Source: Warburgia ugandensis
Taxonomy: Eukaryota > Streptophyta > Magnoliopsida > Canellales > Canellaceae
DNA length: 64,000 bases
Direction: 5' to 3'
Assembly: GCA_035236585.1 (NCBI GenBank)
Contig: CP141137.1
Coordinates: forward strand, 13,842,327-13,906,326
Both the position numbers and the translations under genes were made by a program. The notes under the pieces are model-generated. The model searched no databases. It was not told the DNA's origin and worked only from the letters and a program-made list of their open reading frames with translations. Positions 48,701 to 58,975 of this stretch are shown here, piece after piece; the first letter of the stretch is position 1, and each line of letters begins with the position of its first letter.

Positions 48701-51700
48701 ATATCTCAAGATGTTTAAGAATTAGGATATGCTTCTCGGTAGTTTTGCTTTGTAACCTTGCTCTAAAAAAAAGGTGGAATCGTGCAAAGTCAACTCTAAC
48801 CATACAATGCCCTCTAGCAGGATTTCTCTCAGTTGTCACTATGTGATGCAGGAGCATCTGATCCTTTCATGAAGATTCTTAGGAGTTACAAAAGAAGAAA
48901 AAGAAAAATACTGTTTACGTGAATAGTTACAAGGGTATTTTTGGAAAGATCATAAAAGATGCATTATTTATTTATTATGTTTAAATTTTTTTAGGCAAAC
49001 TGTGTTTTCTATGGATAAGCCATGACCTAAGCACAGGAGAGGCCCCTCTTGCACAACTGCTTTAGAGGGCTTTAGCTCAAAAGACGCAGTTTTCTATTTG
49101 TATTAGGATTTTTTTGGGAAATTTCTTAGTTTGTTGTTTTGTTTTGTGGGTAGTCTCCTGTTTTAGTTAGGAGTTATTTAGCTTGGAGAAGAAGTTTAGG
49201 AGCTATAAGAAGGAACGTTAACATAAATTACAGTCAATTCTGGTTTATTGAACAAAATTCTGAGCTTATTTTTTGTTCTTCTACCTCCTTTCTCTCTCTT
49301 GTTTACTGATTCATACCTTTAACTATTTTGGATATAAATAGTTGAAAGATTGAGTTAAAGAGATAATTACTTGGAGTAATATTGTTTTCAGATACATCTC
49401 AACCCTCCATTGAGTCAGAGAGAGTGTGATTTCTCTCTAACTATTACGGACAATTGGGCTTCAGTTTTATTGTTTATCTTCCTGCTGCTTCACTATGTTC
49501 CCTTGGGAAATTGTCTAGAGATAATTACTTGAAGTAATATGCTAGGACAGTAATTCCTATTTTTCTTTGTTATATTTTTCTGACTAAGGCCTTGGTCCTT
49601 GCCTTTTTAAAAGAATCACTTGCTTTAGAAAAGGGGAAAAAAAATATAAAAAATCTCTGAGCTGCATTCCTTAGTTTCTTTCTTATATAAATATGGCTTT
49701 CTGCATTCCTTAATTTCTTTCTTATATAAAATGGGTTTGATCATGTTAACTTTATTGTTGTAGGTTCATTACGTTGCCAAGTGGAGGAACATAACTTTTA
49801 TGACCAGCAGGCAAGGCCTTGGCGTTGGAGGCGGGACGGTATGTTTCAGTACATCTCTGTCTTCATTCTGTCAGCACTACAATTTTTTGGAATAAATAAT
49901 TTACCTAGACCTCAAAGTTCATTTATTTTATGGTTTTGACTTCCTTCTGAAGAGCAAAGAAAAGTAGTCATGAAATTAGAACAAGTTTCAATCAGTAACT
50001 GGTGAAGATATTCATACTGCAAGATTCCTGACATCTGTAATGATACTTGTTTTCTAGCAAATTTTTTTCTTCCCAATATCTTCTGTAGCCCAATTTGATG
50101 CTGTTCTACTGGAATATCCTGCAGCCTTATGGATTTGATGTGGGTCAATCTGAAAGAGGAAATGTTCTGAAAGGACTAGATCTGGGAGTCGAAGGCATGC
50201 GAGTTGGAGGTCAGGTAAAGCTGATCTTTAGCAAGTAATATATGTATATGGATATAGATACATAAAAAAAAAATGATACTTGCAGGCACACACACTCAAA
50301 CACTTGGTACGAATCAAACCCCAATAAATTAAAGGCCTTGAACCTAAGGGATCCTAAATTCCTGTTAATTTATGAGTTGTCATTCAACTTCAGCAATTCT
50401 TTACTTGGACACTAACTGCTTCTCCGAAGCAAGATACTGGAAAATTCAGAATATTTAAAGGCAATAAACTGCAGTTTCTATCTCAATCATGAGTTTGCAT
50501 GCAAGGCATTTTCATGTTTCCTTGTAGCTGCGTGGAATATTAGTTAATATAATCATTGGTCCCTCAGGGAAATTCAAAAACATATTACCTTATTAGTTTT
50601 CCTAGTTTATTAATTTATCTCTGTAGCAAGTTGGGACGAGATTTATTGTATTAGTTTAGTACAACTATTAAATTATAAGGTTTAACTGCAGTTATATTTG
50701 AATTGAAAATTATGTTTATCATTCTTTCTATAAACATTTATCATGGCTATCCAAAAAGTTATGTACACACGTGACTTACAATTTGACTTGTCATATCCTA
50801 TTCATTAAGGTAAGTTCCAGAGCAAGCTACGATAACTAAAATTTGGATGACTCTTAGAGTTATGTACAAAAGGCTCTTTGATTTGTTCTGTGGTTTCAAG
50901 CAATTATCTGTTCTCTCATTTATTTTTCAATTAAAGCCACACTAGAATTATATTCCATGTCCTGCCTGTCTTATCCGAGACTTCCTGCTATGTGAAAGTA
51001 TTTGGTCTAACAATACATATGATTTCACTTTGTTAGCAAATTTCACTTAAATAAACTAATGGTGGACAAGGTTGCTGATTGTAAAGTGTATTAGTATCTG
51101 CATAAAGGACAATTACTCTCCAAAAATATGCAATAGTTGACTCCACTGCCAGCCTTTTGCTTGAAATGGACTCCGTTCATGCCGGGTGAGGTTCTTCAAC
51201 ATTATTTGTTAAGAGTAATGATCAACTTGGATGTTGATGAGATCCGCAGAAAGAGTTTCTAATTTTCACTGAGATGATGGATTTTCTATTGCGTAAAACC
51301 CAAAAGAGTATTTCTCTAGAGACAATGTTTTTGAAGTCCTCAAGTTTCTGAGAACAGAGTTATGAGGGCTGTATTATGCTTTTCAAACAACTAGGATCCA
51401 GAAAAAAATGGTAAAGAATCTTCTGTTTCTCATCATCTTTACTGGATTTGTTACGAACTGTTTGTTAAAGCTGAAACAATTTTGAGTCCTAACTTCCTGA
51501 GTTACTCCAGTTACACCTCTAAGAAATCACACAGATTCACTTCAAGAACCTTCTGAGAAAGAGGAACCTACTCAAGCGATACTTAATGTAGCCAAAATTG
51601 GACAAAATGAACAAAATTTCTAATTGTAATGTATTTCCATCTAGATTTGTGCTTTTGGTATTTGCTCAGCACACTTTTGCGCCAGAGCATTGGTAGGGAT

Positions 51701-53244
51701 TCAGGGAGCTTTCGTCACTTATGGCATTCTCTGGTCCTTTCTTATGTGGTCCTCAAACTGTAACATAAATCTCTTGGTTCATTGTGCTTATCATTTGTAT
51801 GAACAACAAAGATAATTCCAAGCCTAGTGAAAGGAAATTTTTTTGCGTCTGTTGTATTTTTGAACTCAATGCTCAATCCAACATTTGATTGCATGACTAT
51901 CTAACAAGGTGAGAATATCATATTCTTTATCAAAGGTAGTGAGGTAGTATTTGATTTTGTTTAATTTGGAAATTGTTTAATTTAGAGATTGCTGATTGTG
52001 CCGCCTCAACTTGCCTATGGAAGTAAAGGAGTCCAAGAGATTCCTCCAAATGCGACAATTGAGGTAACTATGCATTGATTCATCTCATTTCCTTTTACCT
52101 ATGTTCTGGGAAGATCATTAACAAAGATTAGAACAAGGTGGTCCGAAGGAGGATAAAATCTTGTTCTTTGGTTGTATATCAATTTGAAGCTGAACTATGA
52201 TTAAATTTTTGTCATGTTGGCACTGACATGCTGTTTCTAGTTTAGCTGCCTGTTATGTTATAGAATCAAGGGCTATTGTGAGTCTATTGTACCAACTTCT
52301 GTTGTTGATTTATTTAAAATTTGTTTAGATTTTCTTAGAATGGAAATGTTACAAACAACTTGATATGGCTTCATGGACTCAGGGTTTAAATTCTTAGAAT
52401 GGGAATCCATAGCTTAAATTTGGTGCTTGGTACCTTCGTAACTTTTGGAGTTTCAATCCCTTTTCATGGTCATTGGCAGAATGCTTCTTAGTTCATCTAT
52501 GTCATCAGCCCGTAACAGCTATAATGCAGGAGTAAATTTATTGAAGCAAGAGAATATGTTGGCATCTTTAAGTTATGAGGTTGCCGATGACCTTTCCCTA
52601 TGGATGGATAGAATTCCTGGTGTTGCTTTTAACTTTTGTGGTTAGCAGAATGTCTTGCTATCTCTTGGACCTTCTTTTCAATGCATATGACAATAGGTAC
52701 CTTGGAGTTCCTAATTTTTAATGATTCAGCTTTTCCTGGAAGGTGCCTGAATGTGTCAATAAGTATTTGTTGTTAATTTCTGCGGGTGCCAGTGTCTCCC
52801 TGATAGTGTTTACTCAATGAAGTAATGCTTTTGGATGATTTTGTAATGTATTGTAGAAGACAGTTGTTTCTAAGCGTCAGAGTTCCAGGATTCTGCCACA
52901 TTATTGTCTTTCACTGACTTTTCAATATTTCTCGACTGATTTGTTTACACTGTGCCCTGCAGTTGGATGTGGAACTACTGTCTATCAAGCAAAGTCCATT
53001 TGGGTATGCAGGGTTTTAGCTGTCATATTAATTATTTTTTGCTATATTATCTACCTTCCTTTTCTTGTTGGAGGTTCATTGAAGCCTAAAACTACTGTTG
53101 GTTGCTTTCAATTTTAGCATCTTTTGTTATAACTTCAACCTTGCCTGTCTTTTGTGAGGTTTGTTAAACACTAACACCACTGTTGGTCGCTTACAATTGC
53201 TGATTTTCTTGTACAGAACTGGTGTAAAGCTTGTAGAAGGATGA
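40188..53244 (+). CDS. FKBP16-4-like chloroplast-lumen immunophilin
   Basis: Ten GT-AG exons: 40188-40283, 40373-40526, 43093-43148, 43254-43309, 46397-46454, 49764-49838, 50125-50214, 51986-52063, 52963-53003 and 53217-53244; 243 aa with every junction in phase. Residues 1-72 resemble a chloroplast transit peptide. Arg73-Arg74-Lys followed by hydrophobic 76-89 resembles a twin-arginine thylakoid transfer signal, so the mature protein probably lies in the lumen. The mature part runs through SRRALKAAKIPE and LPNGLKYYDIKVGGG into the FKBP domain (about 135-243: VAVHYVAKW, FDVGQSERGNVLKGLDLGVE, IVPPQLAYGSKGV, IPPNATIELDVEL), ending SPFGTGVKLVEG. It matches the FKBP16-4 type as I remember it. Against FKBP12, the Asp37 and Trp59 positions are replaced (FMTSR, VLKGLD), so isomerase activity is doubtful; family members are mostly seen as scaffolds. 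Uncertain points: the first exon and start (alternative in-frame ATG at 40107, or 40361 without exon 1). Introns of 2.6, 3.1 and 3.3 kb hold repeats. Confidence 0.9.
41145..41451. mobile_element. foldback MITE in FKBP intron 2
   Basis: Ends are inverted repeats CAGTGAGGCATGCC (41145-41158) and GGCATACCTGACTG (41438-41451), differing at two positions. Inverted similarity continues inward through CACCTGCAGTTGATC. The CAGTG terminus resembles hAT elements, but no 8-bp target duplication was found. Confidence 0.65.
43674..43949 (-). other. antisense exon-like open stretch in FKBP intron 4
   Basis: A minus-strand frame of 91 codons includes MTKSVFLKTMDTVEDEDG and an acidic run followed by a donor-like GAAG/GTAATT. 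It is the only intronic open frame here with protein-like composition. I do not recognise it; it could be a captured gene fragment or chance. Confidence 0.2.
44345..44520 (+). pseudogene. RNase H-like scrap in FKBP intron 4
   Basis: Translation YATPIGIKEVLEAEIFA, then KMGITL, then LLLRGDSQVAI resembles the pattern of retroelement RNase H domains (GPIGI, AEALA, GI, V.GDS..V). The match is short and no neighbouring reverse transcriptase was seen. Confidence 0.35.
45003..45078. repeat. (TC)n microsatellite in FKBP intron 4
   Basis: 76 bp of TC dinucleotide. Confidence 0.97.
45731..45778. repeat. (GA)n microsatellite in FKBP intron 4
   Basis: 48 bp of GA dinucleotide, complementary to the TC tract about 0.65 kb upstream in the same intron. 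Confidence 0.97.
48490..48840. repeat. 56-bp tandem repeat split by a SINE
   Basis: Units containing AACTAAATGTGAAATCATGC and ACTATACAGTGGCCTCTAG-like sequence occur before 48604 and continue after 48774 (CAAAGTCAACTCTAAC, ATGCCCTCTAG). The array was one block before a SINE inserted. Confidence 0.75.
48605..48773 (+). mobile_element. second type of tRNA-derived SINE, FKBP intron 5
   Basis: Contains an A-box-like AGCACAGTTGGTTGC and a B box GGTTCGAGGT with tRNA-like spacing, and ends in an oligo-A run (CTAAAAAAAA). Flanked by imperfect 13-bp duplications (48592-48604 and 48774-48786, GTGAAATCATGCA versus GTGGAATCGTGCA). It differs from the main SINE family of the window. Confidence 0.7.
49665..49735. 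repeat. short tandem duplication before FKBP exon 6
   Basis: CTGCATTCCTTA followed by TTTCTTTCTTATATAAA occurs twice within the last 100 bp of intron 5. It lengthens the pyrimidine-rich region ahead of the splice acceptor at 49763. Confidence 0.7.
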
Positions 53245-53957
53245 TGGCTGAAAACCCCAAGAACTTTTGACCACTATTTGGGTTTATCTTTGCCCTGAAG
53301 GACTGTAGTGTGCGCCTTTTCTGGTGCTAGTGCAATTTGCCTTTTGATTGGTAAGCAGCAGTCTGGTGGGATCTGCACTAGTCTATTGAAGAGAAAATAT
53401 CCATTTATATGTTGGAATTTTTTTATGCAATCATACGATGCAGTGTATAGAAAATACAAATGTAAACAAGCTTTTTCTTGGAAAGTAGGTCTGCAGCACC
53501 ATTTGCTTCTACCCAATGTCTCCATGATTCAAAAGAATGGTACTCATCTGATATGCACGTGGGAGTAGTGAGAGAATCAGATTCAGTTTGTATCTCTTGC
53601 ATACCTTTGTGATAGATAATCAGCAAGGTGGACAGTAGCTCGAATTTCCATCAACTAATTAGCTTCTCTTCAGAAGGGAATTAGTTGATGAAGTCGGGGT
53701 TCTGGTGATCTTGAAGACTTGAAATCAAATATACCTAAGATAAAGGAATTGGATCAATATTTGCTTTAACTTGGCATGGCCTTTGTTTTCTTCAGTTGCA
53801 GACATAAGAGTCTGGATCAGATATGCTAAGGGACGGGCAAGTTCCTGAGGAATCCGAGGCTTCTTATCAATTCTATTGACTCTTTAAGTTTAAAAGAAGA
53901 AAGTTTAGCAAGGAGAAAATCCTCCTGCTTTCCTTGATCTCTATTTGTCTGGCCAGC
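53245..53957. other. FKBP 3' flank
   Basis: Probable 3' untranslated region followed by intergenic sequence. Open frames here overlap on both strands and have no recognisable domain. Confidence 0.5.
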
Positions 53958-53975
53958 TTCACGTTCAGATCATAT

Positions 53976-54124
53976 GGGCAGCCCCCGTACACGAAGCTCC
54001 CGCCTATGTAGGGTCCGGGGAAGGGCTAGACAACAAGGGCCTATAGTAGGCAGCCTTACCTTGCATTTTGCAAGAGGCTGATTCCACGCCTTGAACCCAT
54101 GACCTCAAGGTCACATGATGACAA
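53976..54124 (-). mobile_element. tRNA-derived SINE, copy E, 5'-truncated
   Basis: Minus-strand copy lacking the A box: begins at the TGTCATCATGTGACC stretch, keeps B box GGTTCAAGGC and the GGGCTGCCC tail region. Flanked by 19-bp duplications with three mismatches (53957-53975 and 54125-54143). Confidence 0.85.
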
Positions 54125-54143
54125 CTTCATGTGCAGATCACAT

Positions 54144-54570
54144 CTGTTGACAAATTCTGAAGGGTCTCTCTTTGGGTTTCCTCTTGAGCAAGGTGTCAGC
54201 ATATCTCCAAGGAGAGAAAAATCTACAAAAAAAAAAAAGGTTCAAGAAGGGAAAAGCTACATAAGAGAAGATAATTGACATCTTCAGGTTTATCTTGGCA
54301 TCTTGCACAAACAATAGTGTCCCCATGCCTACAATGTGAAAAGCTCATCTTTAGCATTTACCTTGATGAACACTCCCTCTTTTGAGTGCCTTCCTTCTCC
54401 ATGATGCTAACACCTCCCCATGCCGAGATCTATGAAGCTGTCATAATCCTACTACAGGCTGTACATGCCGCTGCAAATGCTGAAATGACACTTAAACAAC
54501 ATATGAATGCAAGGGTCAACTCAGCTTGATGCTCTCTCTACTTCATAGATGCTACAAAAATATGGTGTCG
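54144..54570. other. intergenic spacer between SINE copies
   Basis: No gene or recognised repeat, apart from an A-rich run near 54224-54238. Confidence 0.45.
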
Positions 54571-54730
54571 GAGCCTTTGTCGTCATGTGACCTTGAGGTC
54601 ACGAGCTCAAGGAGTGGAAATAGTCTCTTGCAAAATACAAGTAAGACTGCATATTATTGACCCTTATGGTCCGCCCCTTCCCCGAACCCTGCATACACAG
54701 GAACTTAATGCACCGAGGCTGCCCCTTTAT
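54571..54730 (+). mobile_element. tRNA-derived SINE, copy F
   Basis: GAGCCTTTGTCGTCATGTGACC shows the first bases of the family joined directly to the post-A-box stretch, so the A box itself is deleted. B box is altered (GAGCTCAAGG). Tail ends GGCTGCCCCTTTAT. No clear target duplication. Confidence 0.78.
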
Positions 54731-55204
54731 TCTAGCATTACCGTTGCGTTCGTACAGATTGTACCGAACATATGTATTTTGTCAGTTCAAATAGATATGT
54801 GTCTATCATAGACTCTGATCCATGCAATTCATAGCCCTGGTCATCAGGTCAGTCTTCAACATGTCCAGTACGTTGGGAAAAAGGTTTATGTACTCTCCGC
54901 TTATATTTGACCTGATTATGCGTTCTTGACCGAAATAAAGAAAAAAATGAAAAATAAAAGGCTATATCTAATGATGGAACTGCGATTTCAAAAGGCACAT
55001 ATGGATTAATTCCCAACTGTTCTTGAAACCCATGAAATATACTAGCACAGATCTATTGGGTTTTTCAAGTCTGAAGGAAGATTAATCTTCAATTAAATTT
55101 TTTATAGGAGATGATTCTAGGAATGGTAGTGATATATGCTCCCATGTTTTTCCTCTTGAACCCCTTGCTAAGTGGCGGCTATAACACTAGGTGCTCAAGT
55201 TTCT
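54731..55204. other. intergenic spacer
   Basis: No gene or recognised repeat. Confidence 0.4.
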
Positions 55205-55440
55205 GAAGATTTGAATCGTCTACAGTGCTACTCTTGACTTAGATGGACCATGCTCTAAACTTCTCGTTCATTAGATGATTCTAGCAACTTTTAGTTGTAA
55301 AACGAAAACAAAACTTTTTATGTTCATTTTAGAACTAAAAAAAACAGTGGCTTGGATGACTGAATGAATTGTGAACTTTAGAATATGGGCCATCCAAGTC
55401 AAGGGCAATGTTATGAATGATTCGGATGTTCAAAGATCAT
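55205..55440. mobile_element. foldback MITE-like inverted repeat
   Basis: TTGACTTAGATGGACCATG (55234 onward) pairs with CATATGGGCCATCCAAGTCAA-like sequence near 55386-55406. Pairing extends outward through GAATC-type stretches and inward to the centre with A-rich loops. No open frame, no clear target duplication. Confidence 0.6.
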
Positions 55441-55729
55441 GGCCCACCTGAATTTATAGCTGTTCCTACAATTAGTGGGGGCTAAAGAGAAAAAACAAGG
55501 GTCCTATATATCACTACACTTCTGGCAATTTATTAAACGAAATTTGCCCAGTTTTACTTGTAACAAATGAAAATAAGTAATAATGCGAAACTGAATCGAA
55601 TATTTGCTTCTCCAACTTCCAAAGATGATCTCTCAATTCTTAGAGAGGGCTGGGCCAACGGCAGAATAAAACACATTGATGTGAGGGCAGGGATGACTAG
55701 AAATTTGCTCTGATTAAGATCACATGAAT

Positions 55730-55895
55730 GCAATGGTAAAGTTGTCGTCATGTGATCTTGAGGTCATGGGTTTAAGGTGTAAAAACAGTTTCTTACAAAG
55801 ATGCAAGCTAAGTCTGTGTACTATAGACTCTTGTGGTCAGCCCTTTCCCAAGAGCCCGCATATGCGGGAGTTTCGTGCACCAGGGCTGCCCTTTA
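55730..55895 (+). mobile_element. tRNA-derived SINE, copy G
   Basis: Starts GCAATGGTAAAGTTGTCGTC (3' half of the A box region), B box GGTTTAAGGT, tail CAGGGCTGCCCTTT. Several substitutions relative to copy C. No target duplication recognised. Confidence 0.8.
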
Positions 55896-55916
55896 CATTT
55901 TGCTGTCTCCCATAGA

Positions 55917-56220
55917 TTACCTACACATGAAAATCAAGTCAATTGGATGATCATAAACAACGAAATGAATTGAAAATCGCAATTATTGATTCTTAAAATT
56001 GAAAAAACCCGTGCTTAGAATGATCCAATTGGCATAAAGTTCTCATGCTACCTAAACAAGATGAATGGCTTAGATCTTTATTAAACAAAAAATGTTTAAA
56101 CCTAAGTGCAGCCAACCTGTGGTATGGTAGGCTTAGGGGCCCAACCCATATTGATTCTTAATATTGGAAAAACAGTGCTAGAATCATCCAATTAACATGA
56201 TTTTCACACGTTACCTAAAC
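55917..56220. mobile_element. foldback element with repeated right end
   Basis: ACCTACACATGAAAATCA and AATTGGATGAT on the left pair with ATCATCCAATT and TGATTTTCACACGTTACC on the right (about 56183-56215). A second, diverged copy of the right end lies at about 56010-56065, so either one element was duplicated internally or two related ones overlap. Confidence 0.5.
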
Positions 56221-56703
56221 AAGGGGAGCCTTTGGCGTGTCACGATTCAAATCCAGCAAGAAGCGACTATGCAGAGGTCTACCTGGTAGAGGGTTACATG
56301 ATCTTGAGTTTGAGCCGCCCAAAGGAGACTGTCATGGACATTGGTTGTAATGACATGGGACGGCAAAGGGCTTACCAGTGGTACGAGACATTAACTTAAA
56401 ATATGGTTGCCAACAAATACCTAGGGAGTTGGTCGAAGACAACTCGTCTGAGTTGTTGCTTTTCTCCTTTGGCTTGGGAATTAAATTTAGGTGTGAGAGT
56501 GAATTTTTTTATTTTTTATTTTTGTAATTCTTTGCCCACACCAAAAATAAAATAAAAAAAATTACGGCTGGGCCGTTCTTTTATATCTTGGATCTTTATT
56601 AAAAATAATAATCGAAGTAACGTCTCTTGTTTGCACGATTTTCCAATTAATCACTTCTCTTAATTCATGTAACTAGATAGGCAATGCCCAAATAGTCACA
56701 TGT
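56221..56703. other. intergenic, possible tRNA-like remnant
   Basis: GGAGCCTTTGGCG and CGATTCAAATCC near 56224-56258 are reminiscent of a tRNA-derived element, but spacing and downstream sequence do not fit either SINE type here. Otherwise AT-rich with no gene. Confidence 0.25.
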
Positions 56704-58975
56704 TGTTAAATGTTTAATTTTGGATAAAATGTCCTTAATTTAGCATTTAATTAAATCATCCAACCACTCGATTTTATAATTTTTAGCTTAAATTAATTAT
56801 TTAAATATTAATTTGTAAATTTTAATAATTAGATGATCATTAAGAGCTAATCAAATAATTAAAGTATAATTAAGATGAATCTAATTTAGTCTTATGTATT
56901 ACAAATCAATCGGAATGAACTTGAATGGCTCGGATCGAGCTGATCAGTGCCGGATCATCTAAGGACACATGGGTCCCATAATACAAGATGGAAATGCCTA
57001 ACGGAATAAAAAAAATCTTATAAATATCTATTATGACTTATGAGAGAGAAGTGTGAGGCTCAGATCTATTAAGAAAGTGGGATCATATTATTAAAGTTTG
57101 GAAAGAAAAGCCCCACTTCTCTCTCTCTACACTGCAGTAGAACACATTGCAGTAGATCTGTAGGATAAGAGAAGACTGCAAAACTATTTAATGGTGGAGA
57201 TTTCTTCACGGTAGAAACTCTTCAATGCAAGACTTCTCTCAACCGAAACGACCTGAGGAGCACCCACCGTTAAAGGATCTAAACCTTAGCAGAGAAGTAG
57301 ATGAGAAGAATCCAGCACTCCTTCCTGAGCCTTTCTTCCCTTGTAGCTCCATCACCAGCCCTTTTCCATTTTGTTTCACTGCTCTGCTTCAGCCGTAGGA
57401 TTTTCCATTTTAGTTTCCATTTTCACCTCCAGTCCTTCATCGTTCCCAGCCAACTCTGCTTTCACCGTCGATTTACCCTTTGGATCAGTCATCTTCTTTA
57501 TCCATCTTTCACCATCGGTTTACTCCCTTGCTTCTTGTAGTGTTCACCTCCATTTTCTTCGTGTGTTTCCAGCTTCGTTTTTCCCTGTTTCATTGCAGTT
57601 TTCCATCCCCGGATTCCACCATAGTTCTCTTCCCTCTCTTCCTCACAGTTTATCCTCTTTTCCTTCATATTCTTCTCCAAATTTCTATCCTTCTTACAAG
57701 TTTCCATTCATTCCCTCAAAACCCAACTCGGGTTTTCCACCAAATCTTACTCTTTTCCCTCTGTTTTTCCCCCCGGAGTCATCTTCCTCGCAATTTCTCT
57801 TTCCTTTCGGGCAAAAATTAGAAATTCGTCAAAAAATCTAGAAATACCGAGGCCTCTCTATTTTAATTCCAACCTGTCCCATGTTTTGTCCTTTTTCTTA
57901 TCTTGTCTTTTTCTAAAAAAATTAAATTACAGTTATACCCTTGAACTTTCTCTAATTCCCTCCGCATCATGTTTGGCTTATTCCTATTTTATCTTGTTTC
58001 AAAAAAGAACATGAATGATTTCAATCAAGTTCCTATTTGGTTTCTATCTAACCAAATCAACAGTTCAGTTTCAACTAGACATTTACTTTATATTTTTATT
58101 TCATTTCTTTTCATATTTTAAGTAAATTTTTAGATCTTCGTCAAAACAAAATTCCTAGTTAATTTAGATGATCTGATCTTAAATATAAAGTTAAGAAAGC
58201 CCATCTAAGCCAACCAATCTTGAGTTCTTCACATTCATCCACATAATCAGATTTTTGAAAGATAAGCATAACCCATGTTTTGTCCTTCTTCTTATCTTGT
58301 CTTTTTCTTGAAAAATAAGCATAACCCATGCCCTTAAACTTTTTTCTAATTCCTTCTGAATCATGTTTGTCTTATTTCTATTTTGTTTTGTTCCAGAAAA
58401 GAATGTGAATAATTTCAATCAAGTTCCTGTTTGGTTTCAATCGAACCAAATCAACAGTTCAGTTTCAACCAGACGTTTACTTTAAATTCCTATTTCATTT
58501 CATATTTTTAGTAAATTTTTAGATTTTCTTCACAACAAATTTCCTAGTTAATTTAGATGATCTGATCTTAAATATGAAGTTAAGAAAGCCCATCTAAGCC
58601 GACCAATCTTGAGGTCTTCGCATTGATCCAGATAATCAGATTTTTGAAAGATAAGCATACTTGAATGACAAATTGATGAAGGTTGATCAATTCAAATATG
58701 GCTAGAATTGAAGAATTCATTAATGATAAGCTAGGAAAGTTAATTTTAATTGATGTTTTATTTAAATTTCTGTCTATTGATCTTGAAATTATGCACAATT
58801 TTTTATTAATTCAATATATATGAGTTTCTAGTTTATTGTTATTTGATGTTTGTAAAATTTGTTAATTTGTAACAAATTAAATTTTATTTTCTTTAAGCCG
58901 AGTCCCCGTAGGATTAATCCATGCTTGCATAAACTATACTACGATAACCTGTACACTTGCAAAAAAATGCAAACA
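56704..58975 (+). mobile_element. solo LTR related to the gag-only element
   Basis: Its start (TGTTAAATGTTTAATTTTGG and the following 240 bp) aligns with the start of the LTRs at 9848 and 15818. Its end (GTCCCCGTAGGATTAATCC, then GCTTGCATAAACTATACTAC) aligns with their end. There is no internal region or second LTR, hence a solo LTR. At 2.27 kb it is about twice as long as its relatives, partly through an internal tandem duplication. No exact 5-bp target duplication (CATGT versus TATGC), consistent with age. Confidence 0.75.
57877..58659 (+). repeat. 390-bp tandem duplication inside solo LTR
   Basis: Two copies (about 57877-58268 and 58269-58659) share CCATGTTTTGTCCTT, CCAAATCAACAGTTCAG and AGTTAAGAAAGCCCATC in order. 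About 88-90% identical by eye. Confidence 0.85.

Noticed and set aside
48960-49560. Possible solo LTR in FKBP intron 5
   Set aside because: TAGTTAGGAGTTATTTAGC and a promoter-like stretch recall copia LTRs, but no paired ends or target duplication could be defined.
57301-57841. Overlapping open frames of 79-156 codons in a pyrimidine-rich stretch
   Set aside because: They sit in the solo LTR and arise from CT- and TC-rich sequence without stops; no domain recognised.
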